DNA from: Methanocaldococcus fervens AG86
Lineage (GTDB): Archaea; AGJL01; Methanococci; Methanococcales; Methanocaldococcaceae
Length of the DNA stretch: 64,000 bases
Assembly: GCF_000023985.1 (NCBI RefSeq)
Contig: NC_013156.1
Span: 546,363-610,362 of the forward strand
Reading direction: 5' to 3'
The translations under genes were made by a program, and so were the position numbers. Shown here in pieces: positions 20,029 through 29,756 of the stretch. A model generated the notes under the pieces. The model ran no database searches. It was given only the letters and a program-made list of their open reading frames with translations, and had not been told where the DNA came from. Position 1 is the stretch's first letter, and each line of letters opens with the position of its first letter.

Positions 20029-22452
20029 TTACTTTGGATTTTCTATTTTTTCTTTTAACTCTTTAACTTTTTTAGCATATTTTTTGTTGAATATCTCTGA
20101 AATCCTCTCAATTGCATCTAAAAGATTCAACAACTGTTCTAAGTAATAATAAATATCTCCAGAGTACGTTTGAATCTTAAACTCCTCATATAACGTTTTT
20201 GAAATCTGTCCAGGAGTTTTTCCTAAACTTCTTAAGTTAATAATCATCTCTAAAATCTTTTCCTCTGGCTCAACTCCCTCAAATTCCATAATAATTAAAG
20301 TTAAATCCTCCTTTAACTTCTTATCTCTAATTTTTTCCATCCCCTCTCTAATAACCTCCAAAGCATCAAAAAACCTTGAAGGGACATTTATATTTAAAAT
20401 TTTTGAAAGCTTTATTTTTAAATTGTTTGATAAATAGACGTTTTCAAAGGGCATAATCTCTGTTATTAATTCAATAAGCTCTCTATTATTAACAACTCCT
20501 TCCCTAATTTTTTCAGCAACCTTTGGATATAAGAAGGAAATAGCTACAGCCTTTCCATAATTTGTTAATTTCACCTCATTATTTGCTCTTATCATATTAT
20601 AACTTTCCAAATTACTTAAAATCTTGTTCAAAGAAAAAGCTCTCCCAATGTATGGCACGCTATCTATGTCAAATCTATTGGTTATTCCAGCTGAGATTGT
20701 TGCCAATATCTGCTCTTCCTCTTCATCTTCACTATATTCAACTACAACATCCTCAGGAACTGCATTTAACAGCTTAAAAGCTACCTCATCTTCAGTATTT
20801 TCCATCTTTGCATGATACTTCTTTCCAATTTCTACCAAAAGATAAACCTTTCCTATTTCATGCATCCCCTTTCTTCCAGCCCTTCCACACATCTGCTGAA
20901 ATTCTGCAGGATTCAGCCAATCTCCTCCCATGGCTAAGCTCTCTAAGATGACAGTTGAAGCTGGAAAATCAACCCCTGCAGATAAAGCGGCGGTTGTAAC
21001 AACACATTGGATTTTTTGATTTGCAAAATCATCCTCAACCTTTCTCCTTCTTATATACTCCATGCCACCATGATAAAATTCAGCTTTAATACCCTTAGCC
21101 CTCAAAGCTTTAGCTAAATGCTCAGCTCTCTTTCTTGAGTAGGTAAAGATTAAGCACTGCCCCCTGTATCCAAACTTTGAGATATTTTGCCACTCTCTTT
21201 TGACAATTTCTTTAATGATGTTTAATTTTGCAAAATCATTCTTGCAGAAGATTATATGCCTCTCTAAAGGAACAGGTCTTCCATTGTATAAAACCAATTT
21301 GGCATTTAATTGCTTAGCCAATTCCTTAGGATTTCCAATTGTTGCTGACAAATATATTTTTTGAGCATCTTTAAATAAAAACCTTAACCTCCCAATTAAA
21401 CCATCTAACCTTGCCCCTCTTTCTTCTAAGTTTAAGGAGTGGATTTCATCAATAACCACTGTTCCAACATCTTTCAACCTTTTAGTCCTAATTAAATAAT
21501 CAATCCCCTCGTAAGTTCCAACTATAATATCAGCGTCTAAAGATGTGTTTACATCAACCTTTTTTCCAATCCTTCCCAATCCAACCCTCAAACTAACCTT
21601 AAAACCCAATTTTTCATATCTTTCTTTAAATTCTAAATATTTTTGGTTTGCTAAAGCCACCAAAGGAACTAAAAATAGAAATTTTTTTCCTGTTTCAATT
21701 AAATTTTTAATTCCTGCTAACTCTCCAATCAACGTTTTTCCTGAAGAGGTTGCTGAGACAATTAGCAAATCTTCTCCTTTTAACAAACCAGCTTTAACTG
21801 ATAATGTTTGAACTGGTAGAAGCTCTTTAATCCCTCTACTTTTTATAACCTCTTTAAGCTCTTCTGGAATATCCAACTCATCAATTTTATAATTCTCAAT
21901 TTTATCCTCTTCACTACCAGTTATAACATCGTATCTTGTCAATTCTGGCTTATCCAACGGATTCCTTATCCTTAACAATGAAAGAACTTTGTCAACATCT
22001 TTAAATCTTTTTAAAAATTTTTCTATAAATTCCTCACTAATCTTTACCTCTTCTTTAATTTCATTGATTCCACAATTTATACAAATCTCTAAATTTCCAT
22101 ACCCACATCTGTTATTCCTTGTTAATCTTTTATAAATATTTTTTAATAAGCAGAATGGGCAGAGCTCTATGTAATTGTATTTTAAATTGTATGATTTTAA
22201 AATCTCCTCTACCTCTTCATTCTCTTTTAATATGAATATTTTATCAGATTTTAACAGTTCTAAAACCTTGGAAGGCTGAATTAACTTATCTCCTAACCTG
22301 CACCTATACAATTTGTATTTATCACCAATTTTTTTATAATTTGCATATATTTTTTGATTATTCTTTACCTCAACTCCATCCTCTATTTTTTCATCAACTT
22401 TAACTATCTCAATTTCATCCTTTTTCTTCTTAGGCTTCCTAATGATAAGCAT
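20029..22452 (-). CDS. Superfamily 2 DEAD/DEAH-type helicase with N-terminal zinc module
   Basis: The 807-residue protein has the Walker A motif SATSSGKT at 233-240, the Walker B motif DEIH at 335-338, SATIG (motif III), and QQMCGRAGRKG (motif VI). Its core looks like Ski2/Hel308-type enzymes. In front is a 180-residue region with cysteines at 98, 101, 116, 124 and 127 in a CPFC...CINCG arrangement, probably a zinc ribbon. The 3' third contains helical segments. RNA or DNA as substrate cannot be decided. GGTGATTCATA precedes the ATG. It is divergent from the pilin-like gene. Confidence 0.85.
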   Translation of the reverse strand: MLIIRKPKKKKDEIEIVKVDEKIEDGVEVKNNQKIYANYKKIGDKYKLYRCRLGDKLIQPSKVLELLKSDKIFILKENEEVEEILKSYNLKYNYIELCPFCLLKNIYKRLTRNNRCGYGNLEICINCGINEIKEEVKISEEFIEKFLKRFKDVDKVLSLLRIRNPLDKPELTRYDVITGSEEDKIENYKIDELDIPEELKEVIKSRGIKELLPVQTLSVKAGLLKGEDLLIVSATSSGKTLIGELAGIKNLIETGKKFLFLVPLVALANQKYLEFKERYEKLGFKVSLRVGLGRIGKKVDVNTSLDADIIVGTYEGIDYLIRTKRLKDVGTVVIDEIHSLNLEERGARLDGLIGRLRFLFKDAQKIYLSATIGNPKELAKQLNAKLVLYNGRPVPLERHIIFCKNDFAKLNIIKEIVKREWQNISKFGYRGQCLIFTYSRKRAEHLAKALRAKGIKAEFYHGGMEYIRRRKVEDDFANQKIQCVVTTAALSAGVDFPASTVILESLAMGGDWLNPAEFQQMCGRAGRKGMHEIGKVYLLVEIGKKYHAKMENTEDEVAFKLLNAVPEDVVVEYSEDEEEEQILATISAGITNRFDIDSVPYIGRAFSLNKILSNLESYNMIRANNEVKLTNYGKAVAISFLYPKVAEKIREGVVNNRELIELITEIMPFENVYLSNNLKIKLSKILNINVPSRFFDALEVIREGMEKIRDKKLKEDLTLIIMEFEGVEPEEKILEMIINLRSLGKTPGQISKTLYEEFKIQTYSGDIYYYLEQLLNLLDAIERISEIFNKKYAKKVKELKEKIENPK

Positions 22453-22539
22453 TATGAATCACCATCATTGAAAAATATTAGGTAAATTATAAATAATTTA
22501 CAACCTATAATAAATTTAGCAAATCTTTTTGGGGATAAA

Positions 22540-22731
22540 ATGATATCTATAAAATCCAATAGAGGGCAAATATCTCTTGAGTTTTCTTTGTTAGTCATGG
22601 TTGTTGTCTTATCTGCCATAATTGTATCATACTACCTAATATCAACCGCTATTGAAACCAAAGAATCCAGCGTAGAGATAATAAATAAAAGTTCTAATAC
22701 TGCTGAAAATATTCTAAGTAAGGTCTCATAA
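22540..22731 (+). CDS. Archaeal type IV pilin-like protein with class III signal peptide
   Basis: This 63-residue protein has the class III signal motif: a short basic leader (MISIKSNRG) followed by QISLEF and a long hydrophobic helix (SLLVMVVVLSAIIVSYYLI). Prepilin peptidase EppA would be expected to cut just before QISLE. Members assemble into adhesive pili in relatives. GGGGAT precedes the ATG. It stands alone, with no assembly ATPase or other pilin nearby. Confidence 0.85.
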   Translation: MISIKSNRGQISLEFSLLVMVVVLSAIIVSYYLISTAIETKESSVEIINKSSNTAENILSKVS

Positions 22732-22785
22732 ATTTTTAATTTTATTTAATTAATTTATTTTAAATAAATCCATTAAGGGAAGAGC

Positions 22786-23379
22786 ATGCTGATAATAGGG
22801 ATTACAGGGATGCCCGGAGCTGGAAAAAGTGCAATATATGAAGTAGCTAAAAAATACGATTTGCCAGTAGTTTCTATGGGGGATGTTGTTAGATATGAAA
22901 CTAAAAAGAGAGGGTTGGAGCTAAATCCTGAAAATGTTGGAAACACTGCCATAAAGCTGAGAGAAGAGTTTGGAAATGAAGCAATTGCAGTAGCATGTTT
23001 AAAATATATTGAAGAGCATTTAAAAGATAAAGATGTGGTTATTGTTGAGGGCATTAGGAGCTTATATGAGGTAAATTATTTTAGAAAACATAATCCGTTA
23101 GTTTTAATTGCCATTCATTCCTCCCCACTAACGAGATTTGAGAGATTAAAAATAAGAGGAAGAGAAGATGATTCAGCAAATTGGGAAGTTTTTGTAGAGA
23201 GGGATTTGAGAGAGTTGGGCTTTAGTATTGGTTATGCCATCGCATTGGCTGATTTTGTTGTAATCAATGAGAGTAGCTTTGAGGATTGTGTAAATCAGCT
23301 CGACAATATTTTAAAAGAAATTCTCAACAATTTAGAGAAATATAAAAAATATAATTTTATTTATGCAATACCAGAATAA
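22786..23379 (+). CDS. UPF0200 P-loop protein, dephospho-CoA-kinase-like
   Basis: The 197-residue protein has an N-terminal P-loop GMPGAGKS (8-15), [12 protein letters not shown], and [16 protein letters not shown], a layout like nucleotide or CoA-type kinases. It belongs to the UPF0200 group. Archaea use a different dephospho-CoA kinase, so that activity should not be assumed. The last 20 residues are tyrosine- and lysine-rich. It follows the pilin gene by 54 bases but need not share its function. Confidence 0.75.
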   Translation: MLIIGITGMPGAGKSAIYEVAKKYDLPVVSMGDVVRYETKKRGLELNPENVGNTAIKLREEFGNEAIAVACLKYIEEHLKDKDVVIVEGIRSLYEVNYFRKHNPLVLIAIHSSPLTRFERLKIRGREDDSANWEVFVERDLRELGFSIGYAIALADFVVINESSFEDCVNQLDNILKEILNNLEKYKKYNFIYAIPE

Positions 23380-23534
23380 ATTTGTTTTTCTATTTTTGTT
23401 TTTGTCCAATTATATCATTTTTAATAAAAATTTTAATAACCGTAATCTATTTTAATGCGATGCAATATAATTTTAATTACAATAGCTAAAATAATAAATA
23501 ATCGTATGTTTAAAAATTGCAATGGTGATAAAAT

Positions 23535-24668
23535 ATGGTGAAAAAACTGCTATTGTTGCTACTCGCTTTATTAGTCCCTGCAGTATCTGCAACAACGGTC
23601 ATATTGGTAAGTGACAACCAGGCAGATTGCTTAGTTGCCAACAATACAGCTTCAGTATTGGTTGATGCAAAAATTGTTGTAACAACTTGGGGAGTATACG
23701 ATGAGAACTTAGTTGATGAGATTTTGGCATTAAATCCAGATAAAGTTATAATTGTTGGAGGTCCCGTAGCTGTTCCTGAGAACTACACAGCTGCTTTAGA
23801 AGAGGCTGGAATTGAAGTCGAAAGAATTGGAGGAGAGACAAGATACGAAACGAACAGACAAGTTATAGAAAAATTCAAAGAAAAATTAAAAGAAAAGAAG
23901 AGAAAAGTGGTTGTTGTTCATGGAAATGTTGATGGCTTAGCCAATATCAGTGAAGATGCTGTAGTTGTATTAACAAATGGAACAAACTTAACAGTTGATT
24001 TAGAAGAGTTAGAGCCTGAAGAAGTTGAAGTTGTTGAAACTCCAGGAGCAAATTTAACAGGTATTGCAAGAGTATTAGAAACCCATGGATTTAAAGTAAG
24101 GCTACAATCAATTCCTGAACATGCGATGGAGAGGATTTTAGAAAATAAAGTTAGACAGTTAAAAGTAAAAATTAATGTTTTGAAAAAGCTTGGTGTAGAT
24201 ACTGAGGATTTAGAAAGCGACTTACAAGAGCTTGAAGAAATGATTAATGAGAAAAACTACACAGAAGCTTATAAATTAGCATTAATGATTGAAAACAAGG
24301 CAATGGTAAAAACAAAACTTAGAGTACAAGCAAAAACAGAAGTAAAAGCAAAAGTGAGAGGAAAAGGTAAGGGAGTTGGAGCAGGAGTAGAAGTTGAGGT
24401 TGAAGTAGAAGCAAATGAAAGTGCAGAAGAGCAGACAAATGAAAGTGAAGAAATCACATCAAACACAACAGAAGAAACTGAATCAAATGAAACTACTACT
24501 GAAGAACAAACAAATGAAACTGCAGAAAGCTCATCAAGCGAAAATGAAACTGCATCATCAAATGCAACTGCTGAAGCCGAAGTAAATGCTAGTGTAGAGG
24601 CAAATAACAGTAGTGCTGAAGTAGAAATGAACGCTAGTGCTGAAACAAATGCCAGTGCGGAGGCATAA
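23535..24668 (+). CDS. Secreted CW-binding-2-like protein with sequon-rich C-terminus
   Basis: This 377-residue protein has a typical signal peptide (MVKKLLLLLLALLVPAVSA), then a region to about 190 with the segments VIIVGGPVAVPENY and ERIGGETRYETN that match the cell-wall-binding repeat 2 family (PF04122). A charged helical region follows (about 195-260), then a valine/alanine/lysine-alternating stretch and a low-complexity tail rich in Glu, Ser, Thr, Asn and Ala. About 19 N-x-S/T sequons are present, most in the tail, so it is a likely AglB substrate. No membrane anchor is seen at the end. It is probably a cell-surface or S-layer-associated protein; the exact role is unknown. Confidence 0.75.
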   Translation: MVKKLLLLLLALLVPAVSATTVILVSDNQADCLVANNTASVLVDAKIVVTTWGVYDENLVDEILALNPDKVIIVGGPVAVPENYTAALEEAGIEVERIGGETRYETNRQVIEKFKEKLKEKKRKVVVVHGNVDGLANISEDAVVVLTNGTNLTVDLEELEPEEVEVVETPGANLTGIARVLETHGFKVRLQSIPEHAMERILENKVRQLKVKINVLKKLGVDTEDLESDLQELEEMINEKNYTEAYKLALMIENKAMVKTKLRVQAKTEVKAKVRGKGKGVGAGVEVEVEVEANESAEEQTNESEEITSNTTEETESNETTTEEQTNETAESSSSENETASSNATAEAEVNASVEANNSSAEVEMNASAETNASAEA

Positions 24669-24689
24669 AAATTTATTTTAAATTCTTTT

Positions 24690-25535
24690 TTAAATAAGAG
24701 GTTTTGGTTGATTATCACTTAATTTTGGTAAATCTTCAATGGTTATCAATATATTATCTAAATCTTTAGCTCTTTCCAATAAAATCTCTTTTCCAAAATC
24801 AGATAAAGCAAATATTGGTATAGTTTTTCCAATTTGTGCTTTTATTTTACCTTTCAACTTTTCCCTTAAAACCTTTGATGCACATGCAGTTATTAAATCG
24901 AAATATTTAGTTATGTCATCACTCCATTCAATCCCTGTTGTATGAACTCCAAAGGTTAGAATCTTTATATCATCATTTTCTAATGATTTGCATCTCTTTG
25001 CATCCTCTAAATTTGTTACAGTTACAGCTATCCTTTTATATCCTAATTCAATAGCTTTTTTAACACCTTCAAATTGATTAATTTCAGCAGTATTTTTATT
25101 TAAAACAACTCCTCCAGCTTTTTCAATCTTTTCTATAACTTCCAAAATAGGAGAGGTCTCTATTATTCCAGAGATTCTCCCACAGAGACCCTGAACTAAA
25201 TTGGGATCTGTAGTTATAACAGTTCCAGCACAATCAGCTACTATAACAACAGCATCCAAAACATTTCTTTTCAAAGCACTCATTAAAATCTCAGAAGCTC
25301 CAAAAGGAACAATATATCTGCCCTCTTCAACAACTCTATTTTTCGTAAATAAGCCAAAATCCCTTATCCTAAATTCTATATTTTCCTTTATAGTTTCTTT
25401 TGATATCTCTTTAATGCCTCTATGCTTAGCAAAGAGTGGGCAGTATTTTATTTTTGGTTCTGTAACCTCAACAACTTTCCCATTTTCTACAACAACCTTT
25501 GCCTTTCCTAATGCCTCCATAATATGCCTATCCAT
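24690..25535 (-). CDS. Methanogenesis marker protein 8 (DUF2099)
   Basis: The 281-residue protein matches the family called methanogenesis marker 8, found only in methanogens. It has HIMEALGKAKVVVENGKVVEV, KYCPLFAKHRG near residue 32, FGASEILMSAL, ADCAGTVITTDP and CGRISGIIET. The function is unknown; a link to methanogenesis or its cofactors is only inferred from occurrence. ATG at 25535 follows GGGATGAT; an ATG two codons upstream is possible. It stands between the secreted protein and the ribB gene with short gaps. Confidence 0.75.
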   Translation of the reverse strand: MDRHIMEALGKAKVVVENGKVVEVTEPKIKYCPLFAKHRGIKEISKETIKENIEFRIRDFGLFTKNRVVEEGRYIVPFGASEILMSALKRNVLDAVVIVADCAGTVITTDPNLVQGLCGRISGIIETSPILEVIEKIEKAGGVVLNKNTAEINQFEGVKKAIELGYKRIAVTVTNLEDAKRCKSLENDDIKILTFGVHTTGIEWSDDITKYFDLITACASKVLREKLKGKIKAQIGKTIPIFALSDFGKEILLERAKDLDNILITIEDLPKLSDNQPKPLI

Positions 25536-25586
25536 TATCATCCCTACTAAAAATCAATAAATACAAAAAATAAAAATAGAAGGAAT

Positions 25587-26270
25587 TTATTCTTTTGCGT
25601 ATTTCTCTAAGTAATAGTTAATTATATCCTCTCCATTTAAATAAACTAAATTATGCTTTTCAGCATATCTTTTTGTTTCAGATTTACTCATAGCTTCCCC
25701 ATCATCCCCCATCATTTCGCAGATGGTAGTTATTGGCGTTAAATTAGCCATCTCTGCCAAAGCTACCGTCATCTCCGTATGTCCTTGCCTATTTTTAACT
25801 AAACCTTCAGTAGCTCTTAATAAAGTTACATGCCCTGGGCTTCTGAACTCTTTACCAAAATCTTCAAATCTTTCCTCTTTAACTAATTCAGCTAATTTTT
25901 TTATTGTAAATGCCCTATCTTTATCTGTAATTCCAGTGAATGTTTTTCTATGGTTTATTGTTATTGAAAATGATGATTTCTCATCGTAAGGAATATCATT
26001 TGGATACAACTCTTTCAAAACTTTAAATTTTTGAGCTGCAAATTCTAATATATCAACCATAAATGGAATGCCTAACTTATTGCATATATCGGGATGTAAA
26101 GCTGTGCAGATTAACCCTCCAGCGTCTTTTCTCATCCTTCTTATATGCTCCGGTGTAATGAATTGAGAAGCAACAACCATATCTGTTTCTCCTTCTCTCT
26201 CATCTGAATCATAGACTAAGATAATTTCTCCTCTTTTTAATGCCTCTATAGCCTTTTCTACATTATTCAT
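25587..26270 (-). CDS. ribB: 3,4-dihydroxy-2-butanone 4-phosphate synthase
   Basis: RibB converts ribulose 5-phosphate into dihydroxybutanone phosphate and formate for riboflavin synthesis. The 227-residue protein has the acidic loop [24 protein letters not shown] and [12 protein letters not shown], then [27 protein letters not shown], which carries active-site residues, and [12 protein letters not shown]. No GTP cyclohydrolase II domain is fused. The ATG at 26270 overlaps the ribK stop by 8 bases, so translation is coupled. Two further riboflavin-related genes are in the window (ribK and the reductase at 47926). Confidence 0.95.
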   Translation of the reverse strand: MNNVEKAIEALKRGEIILVYDSDEREGETDMVVASQFITPEHIRRMRKDAGGLICTALHPDICNKLGIPFMVDILEFAAQKFKVLKELYPNDIPYDEKSSFSITINHRKTFTGITDKDRAFTIKKLAELVKEERFEDFGKEFRSPGHVTLLRATEGLVKNRQGHTEMTVALAEMANLTPITTICEMMGDDGEAMSKSETKRYAEKHNLVYLNGEDIINYYLEKYAKE

Positions 26271-26673
26271 TACCATCTCCCTTGATTAATATTTTTACTA
26301 CATCTCCATCTTTTAAATTGAATTGCTCCCTAAGTTTTACTGGAGCAATTATCTCTATAATATCGCTACTATGATATGTCTTTTTCGGCACGACTATCGC
26401 TCCATCTATTTCATTATTATTTATTAATATTTTTATGGGCAAAATCTTAACTCCAAAAAATTTTTTGCCATTAAATTCAAAATCCTCTGTTTCAATGTAT
26501 TTAAATTTATTTATGTTAAATGCTTCATTTAACTTCAAATTTAGAGTTCCCTCATAAGGATCAAATCCTAAAACTTTTTTAAATGCCTCTTTATAAGGTG
26601 GGAGTGATAAAAAATACCTCCCCTCTCCAAATCCAGAAACCACTCTACCCTCAATAATCATCAGTTCCACCAA
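26263..26673 (-). CDS. ribK: CTP-dependent riboflavin kinase
   Basis: RibK makes FMN from riboflavin, using CTP rather than ATP in archaea. The 136-residue protein begins [21 protein letters not shown] with [10 protein letters not shown], the CTP-binding segment, and [19 protein letters not shown] in the second half. It is nearly the same as M. jannaschii MJ0056, for which the CTP-dependent activity was shown. It has no HTH domain fusion. It is one base downstream of the antiporter gene and overlaps ribB. Confidence 0.95.
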   Translation of the reverse strand: MVELMIIEGRVVSGFGEGRYFLSLPPYKEAFKKVLGFDPYEGTLNLKLNEAFNINKFKYIETEDFEFNGKKFFGVKILPIKILINNNEIDGAIVVPKKTYHSSDIIEIIAPVKLREQFNLKDGDVVKILIKGDGNE

Positions 26674-26674
26674 T

Positions 26675-27961
26675 TCAATGATTTATATCTTCCTTATATT
26701 TTGGTTTATATTCTCCCAACAGTTTTAATGCCAAAATCCTCGCCCATGAAGCTTCTAAGATAACACTCAATAATACAGTCATAAACGTTCCAATAATAAT
26801 TGTTCCTGCAATGTCTGTTGGGGATATATAGCTTGTTATCGTTGTTGGAATTTTGTCAGCATTCTTCAGAATCTTTATACCAACGGTAACTGCCAAAGCT
26901 GCAGGAACAACTCCTCTTGGCCCCTCTAAAGCAAAATACAATTTTTCTTTAAATGAATGTTTTGAGCCAATTAATCCAACAAAAACTCCAAGAGGTCTTG
27001 CTAAGAATATAGAGCCAAGAGCCACCATCAAGCCCGGAAGGAGATAACTTTTTAACATGCTCAACTTTATACATGCTCCTAAAAATACGAAGATAAAGAT
27101 TCTCGCCAATAGAGATAGATCATCACAAAATCTAACAACATATTCATAATCCTCATGCTTTTCAGCCATTTTAAATAATGCATTTCCTAAATATAAAGCC
27201 ATTATAGCAATAGCCATATATCCACTAAATCCATAACCAAAAATACTTGGCAATAGCTCATCTCCAACATATAAAAGAAGCATTCCCCCTCCAAGAACCA
27301 ACGGAGCCACATACTCATGAAACTCACAATGTATTATAATTTTTTCATATACTTTAGCTAACAATATTCCAACAAGAATAGCTCCTCCAGCCAATGTAAT
27401 TAAATCAATTACTGGATTTACTGAAGATGTTAAACCAACCAATCCCAAAACAACACTTGTAGATACAATACCCAACGGGTCGTTGAAAATACTCTCTGCC
27501 TCCAACGTTATAGCAACTTCTGGATTAGTTCTAATTCTTGAGAATACTGGAATTAAGGTAGCAGGATCTGTTGCTGAAGTTATCGCTCCAAATAAATATC
27601 CAATTGGACAGTTATATGGTAGATTTAAAGTCATGTTAAATAGAAGTCCGGAAACAAATAACGTAATTAAAAATGTTACTGTATCTAACCTTACAACTGT
27701 TTTTATAACCCTTTTAAGTAATGAAATTCTCATTGTAAATGCTCCACCTAACAAGATAAATATCAACCCTATTGGTCCAGCATATTCAAAAATTTTCATA
27801 GCTGATTCGGGCGATATTATCTGTAAAAAAGGACCTACAATTAACCCCAATAATAGCAATAACGGTATATCTGGAATTCTCAGCTTTTCTGCAAGTTTTG
27901 CTACTAAAGAACCGAGGATTAAAGCCAAACCAAGATAACCAATGGCTGTCATAAGCTCCAT
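26675..27961 (-). CDS. nhaP: Sodium/proton antiporter, NhaP (CPA1) type
   Basis: This membrane antiporter exchanges Na+ for H+ and resembles the structurally studied MjNhaP1. The 428-residue protein has about thirteen helices. Key residues are Thr131-Asp132 in [11 protein letters not shown] and Asn160-Asp161 in ESIFNDPLG; the latter pair is the CPA1 ion-binding signature. [13 protein letters not shown] near the C-terminus is also typical. It is the first gene of a likely unit with ribK and ribB, but the flavin link is unexplained. Confidence 0.93.
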   Translation of the reverse strand: MELMTAIGYLGLALILGSLVAKLAEKLRIPDIPLLLLLGLIVGPFLQIISPESAMKIFEYAGPIGLIFILLGGAFTMRISLLKRVIKTVVRLDTVTFLITLFVSGLLFNMTLNLPYNCPIGYLFGAITSATDPATLIPVFSRIRTNPEVAITLEAESIFNDPLGIVSTSVVLGLVGLTSSVNPVIDLITLAGGAILVGILLAKVYEKIIIHCEFHEYVAPLVLGGGMLLLYVGDELLPSIFGYGFSGYMAIAIMALYLGNALFKMAEKHEDYEYVVRFCDDLSLLARIFIFVFLGACIKLSMLKSYLLPGLMVALGSIFLARPLGVFVGLIGSKHSFKEKLYFALEGPRGVVPAALAVTVGIKILKNADKIPTTITSYISPTDIAGTIIIGTFMTVLLSVILEASWARILALKLLGEYKPKYKEDINH

Positions 27962-28041
27962 GATCTCACAGATTTATAAAAGTTATAATTTTTTGCTTAT
28001 TTTTAAAATTATAAAATCTAAAAAGTAATAATTACATAAAT

Positions 28042-29205
28042 TCATTCTTCTGAATATGCAGTTACTTTTAATATTGCAGTATCTAAACCAGTCTTTTCCT
28101 CTTCTTCACTAACCCTTAAACCAATTGTTAAATCCAATCCTTTATAAATAATTAATCCTCCGATAATGGCTACTAATACAATTACAGTAGCCCCAATTAC
28201 CTGCCCAATAAATGAGACCTCAGCTCCTTTTTTCAACAAAAATGGTATTCCAGCACATATAACTCCAATTAAACCGCTCATAGCATGAACTGGACCTATA
28301 GCACAAACGTCATCAATCTTCAACTTCTCTTCAATAAATCTGTATGTAAATGGCTGCTGAATTCCTGCTAAAATACCAACTATAAATGCTCCAATTGGTG
28401 TAAATAAATCAGCCCCACTACAAACAGCTACTAAACCAGCACACATACCGTTAGCAGCATAAAGTGGGTCGTTTTTTGAGCTTAAAGCTCCTCCTATAAT
28501 ACCTCCAGCCAAAGCCATTGTTGTTGCTAAAGCTACACTTACCAATTCAACACCATCCTCTACACCAATGGCACTACCAATGTTAAATCCATACCACCCA
28601 AATGCTAAAATAAAAGCTCCCAAAACTGCTATTGGAATATTATGCCCAGGAATTGCTCGTGGTTTCCCATTGATGTATTTATCAATTCTCGGACCTAAAA
28701 CATATGCTGCAATTAAACCAATTAATCCTCCAAATAAATGAACAGCTCCACTTCCAGCATAGTCGTGGAAGTTTATACCTAAATTTGCAAAACCACCGCC
28801 CCAAACTAAATGCTCCACCATTGGATACAAAATACCTCCGACAATTAAAGCTCCAATGAAATAAGGTAGAATTCTTATTCTTTCGGCAACTCCTCCTGAT
28901 ATAATTGTCACAGCAGCGGCATCGAACATAACCATCTTCATCCACCAGGCCCCTAAACTAACATCAAAATTTCCAGTTATTAAAGGAAATATATTGCTTA
29001 AACCATATGCAATTCCATAACCAATAAACAAATAACCAGTGAACACTGCCGCTAAATCCAATAACTTCAAGACACAATGATAGGCAACATTTTTAGCTCT
29101 AAATTGTCCAATTTCCAATGCAAGAAATCCTGCTTTCATGAAAAATATTAATGATGATGCCCATAAAAAGAAAAAGATATCTACACCCTCCATTCTTCCA
29201 CTCAT
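28042..29205 (-). CDS. amtB: Ammonium transporter Amt
   Basis: Amt carries ammonium across the membrane and is regulated by GlnK. The 387-residue protein has about eleven helices and family motifs: FFFLWASSLIFFMKAGF, GGVAERIRILPYF, DYAGSGAVHLFGG with a pore histidine, AFILAFGWYGFNIGSA, and GPVHAMSGLIGVICAG with a second histidine. The ATG at 29205 has no strong ribosome-binding site; another in-frame ATG is at 29193. It is divergent from glnK, with an inverted repeat between them, suggesting nitrogen control. Confidence 0.93.
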   Translation of the reverse strand: MSGRMEGVDIFFFLWASSLIFFMKAGFLALEIGQFRAKNVAYHCVLKLLDLAAVFTGYLFIGYGIAYGLSNIFPLITGNFDVSLGAWWMKMVMFDAAAVTIISGGVAERIRILPYFIGALIVGGILYPMVEHLVWGGGFANLGINFHDYAGSGAVHLFGGLIGLIAAYVLGPRIDKYINGKPRAIPGHNIPIAVLGAFILAFGWYGFNIGSAIGVEDGVELVSVALATTMALAGGIIGGALSSKNDPLYAANGMCAGLVAVCSGADLFTPIGAFIVGILAGIQQPFTYRFIEEKLKIDDVCAIGPVHAMSGLIGVICAGIPFLLKKGAEVSFIGQVIGATVIVLVAIIGGLIIYKGLDLTIGLRVSEEEEKTGLDTAILKVTAYSEE

Positions 29206-29217
29206 AATTATAAATAC

Positions 29218-29225
29218 TTTATAAA
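29218..29225. promoter_or_regulatory. TATA-like box TTTATAAA beside the amtB-glnK inverted repeat
   Basis: The palindromic octamer TTTATAAA could serve the glnK direction, with a start near 29250. For amtB it lies too close to the ATG. It directly abuts the left arm of the inverted repeat. A second TATA-like stretch lies on the other side of the repeat at 29273-29280. Confidence 0.4.
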
Positions 29226-29260
29226 CATTATAGGAAATATATTACCTACTTCCTATAATG
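29226..29260. promoter_or_regulatory. Perfect 11-bp inverted repeat, probable nitrogen-control operator
   Basis: CATTATAGGAA (29226-29236) and its exact complement TTCCTATAATG (29250-29260) are separated by 13 bases. The inner GGAA...TTCC is like the operator of the methanogen nitrogen repressor NrpR, though with wider spacing than the GGAA-N6-TTCC I recall for Methanococcus. It sits between amtB and glnK, flanked by TATA-like boxes on both sides, so a bound protein could repress both genes. Confidence 0.6.
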
Positions 29261-29272
29261 ATATACAAAGAT

Positions 29273-29280
29273 TATATAAA
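29273..29280. promoter_or_regulatory. TATA box TATATAAA in the amtB-glnK promoter region
   Basis: On the plus strand TATATAAA would start glnK transcription near 29303, leaving a leader of about 26 bases. Read on the minus strand the same place gives TTTATATA, which would start amtB transcription near 29248, inside the inverted repeat. Placement relative to the repeat suits repressor control. Confidence 0.5.
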
Positions 29281-29298
29281 TACTTTACGATAAATTAA

Positions 29299-29667
<369 letters not shown>

Positions 29668-29756
29668 TTTATTTTCATAATTATTTTCATAAACTTTAAA
29701 AATAGAAAAATACTTTAACTTAGCTATAAAAAACTTCTATACTTGGAGGGGCATTT

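Noticed and set aside
24269-24718. Open frame of 149 codons opposite the secreted protein
   Set aside because: It arises from the low-complexity GAA/ACA-rich tail of the real gene and repeats Ser, Ala and Val without homology.
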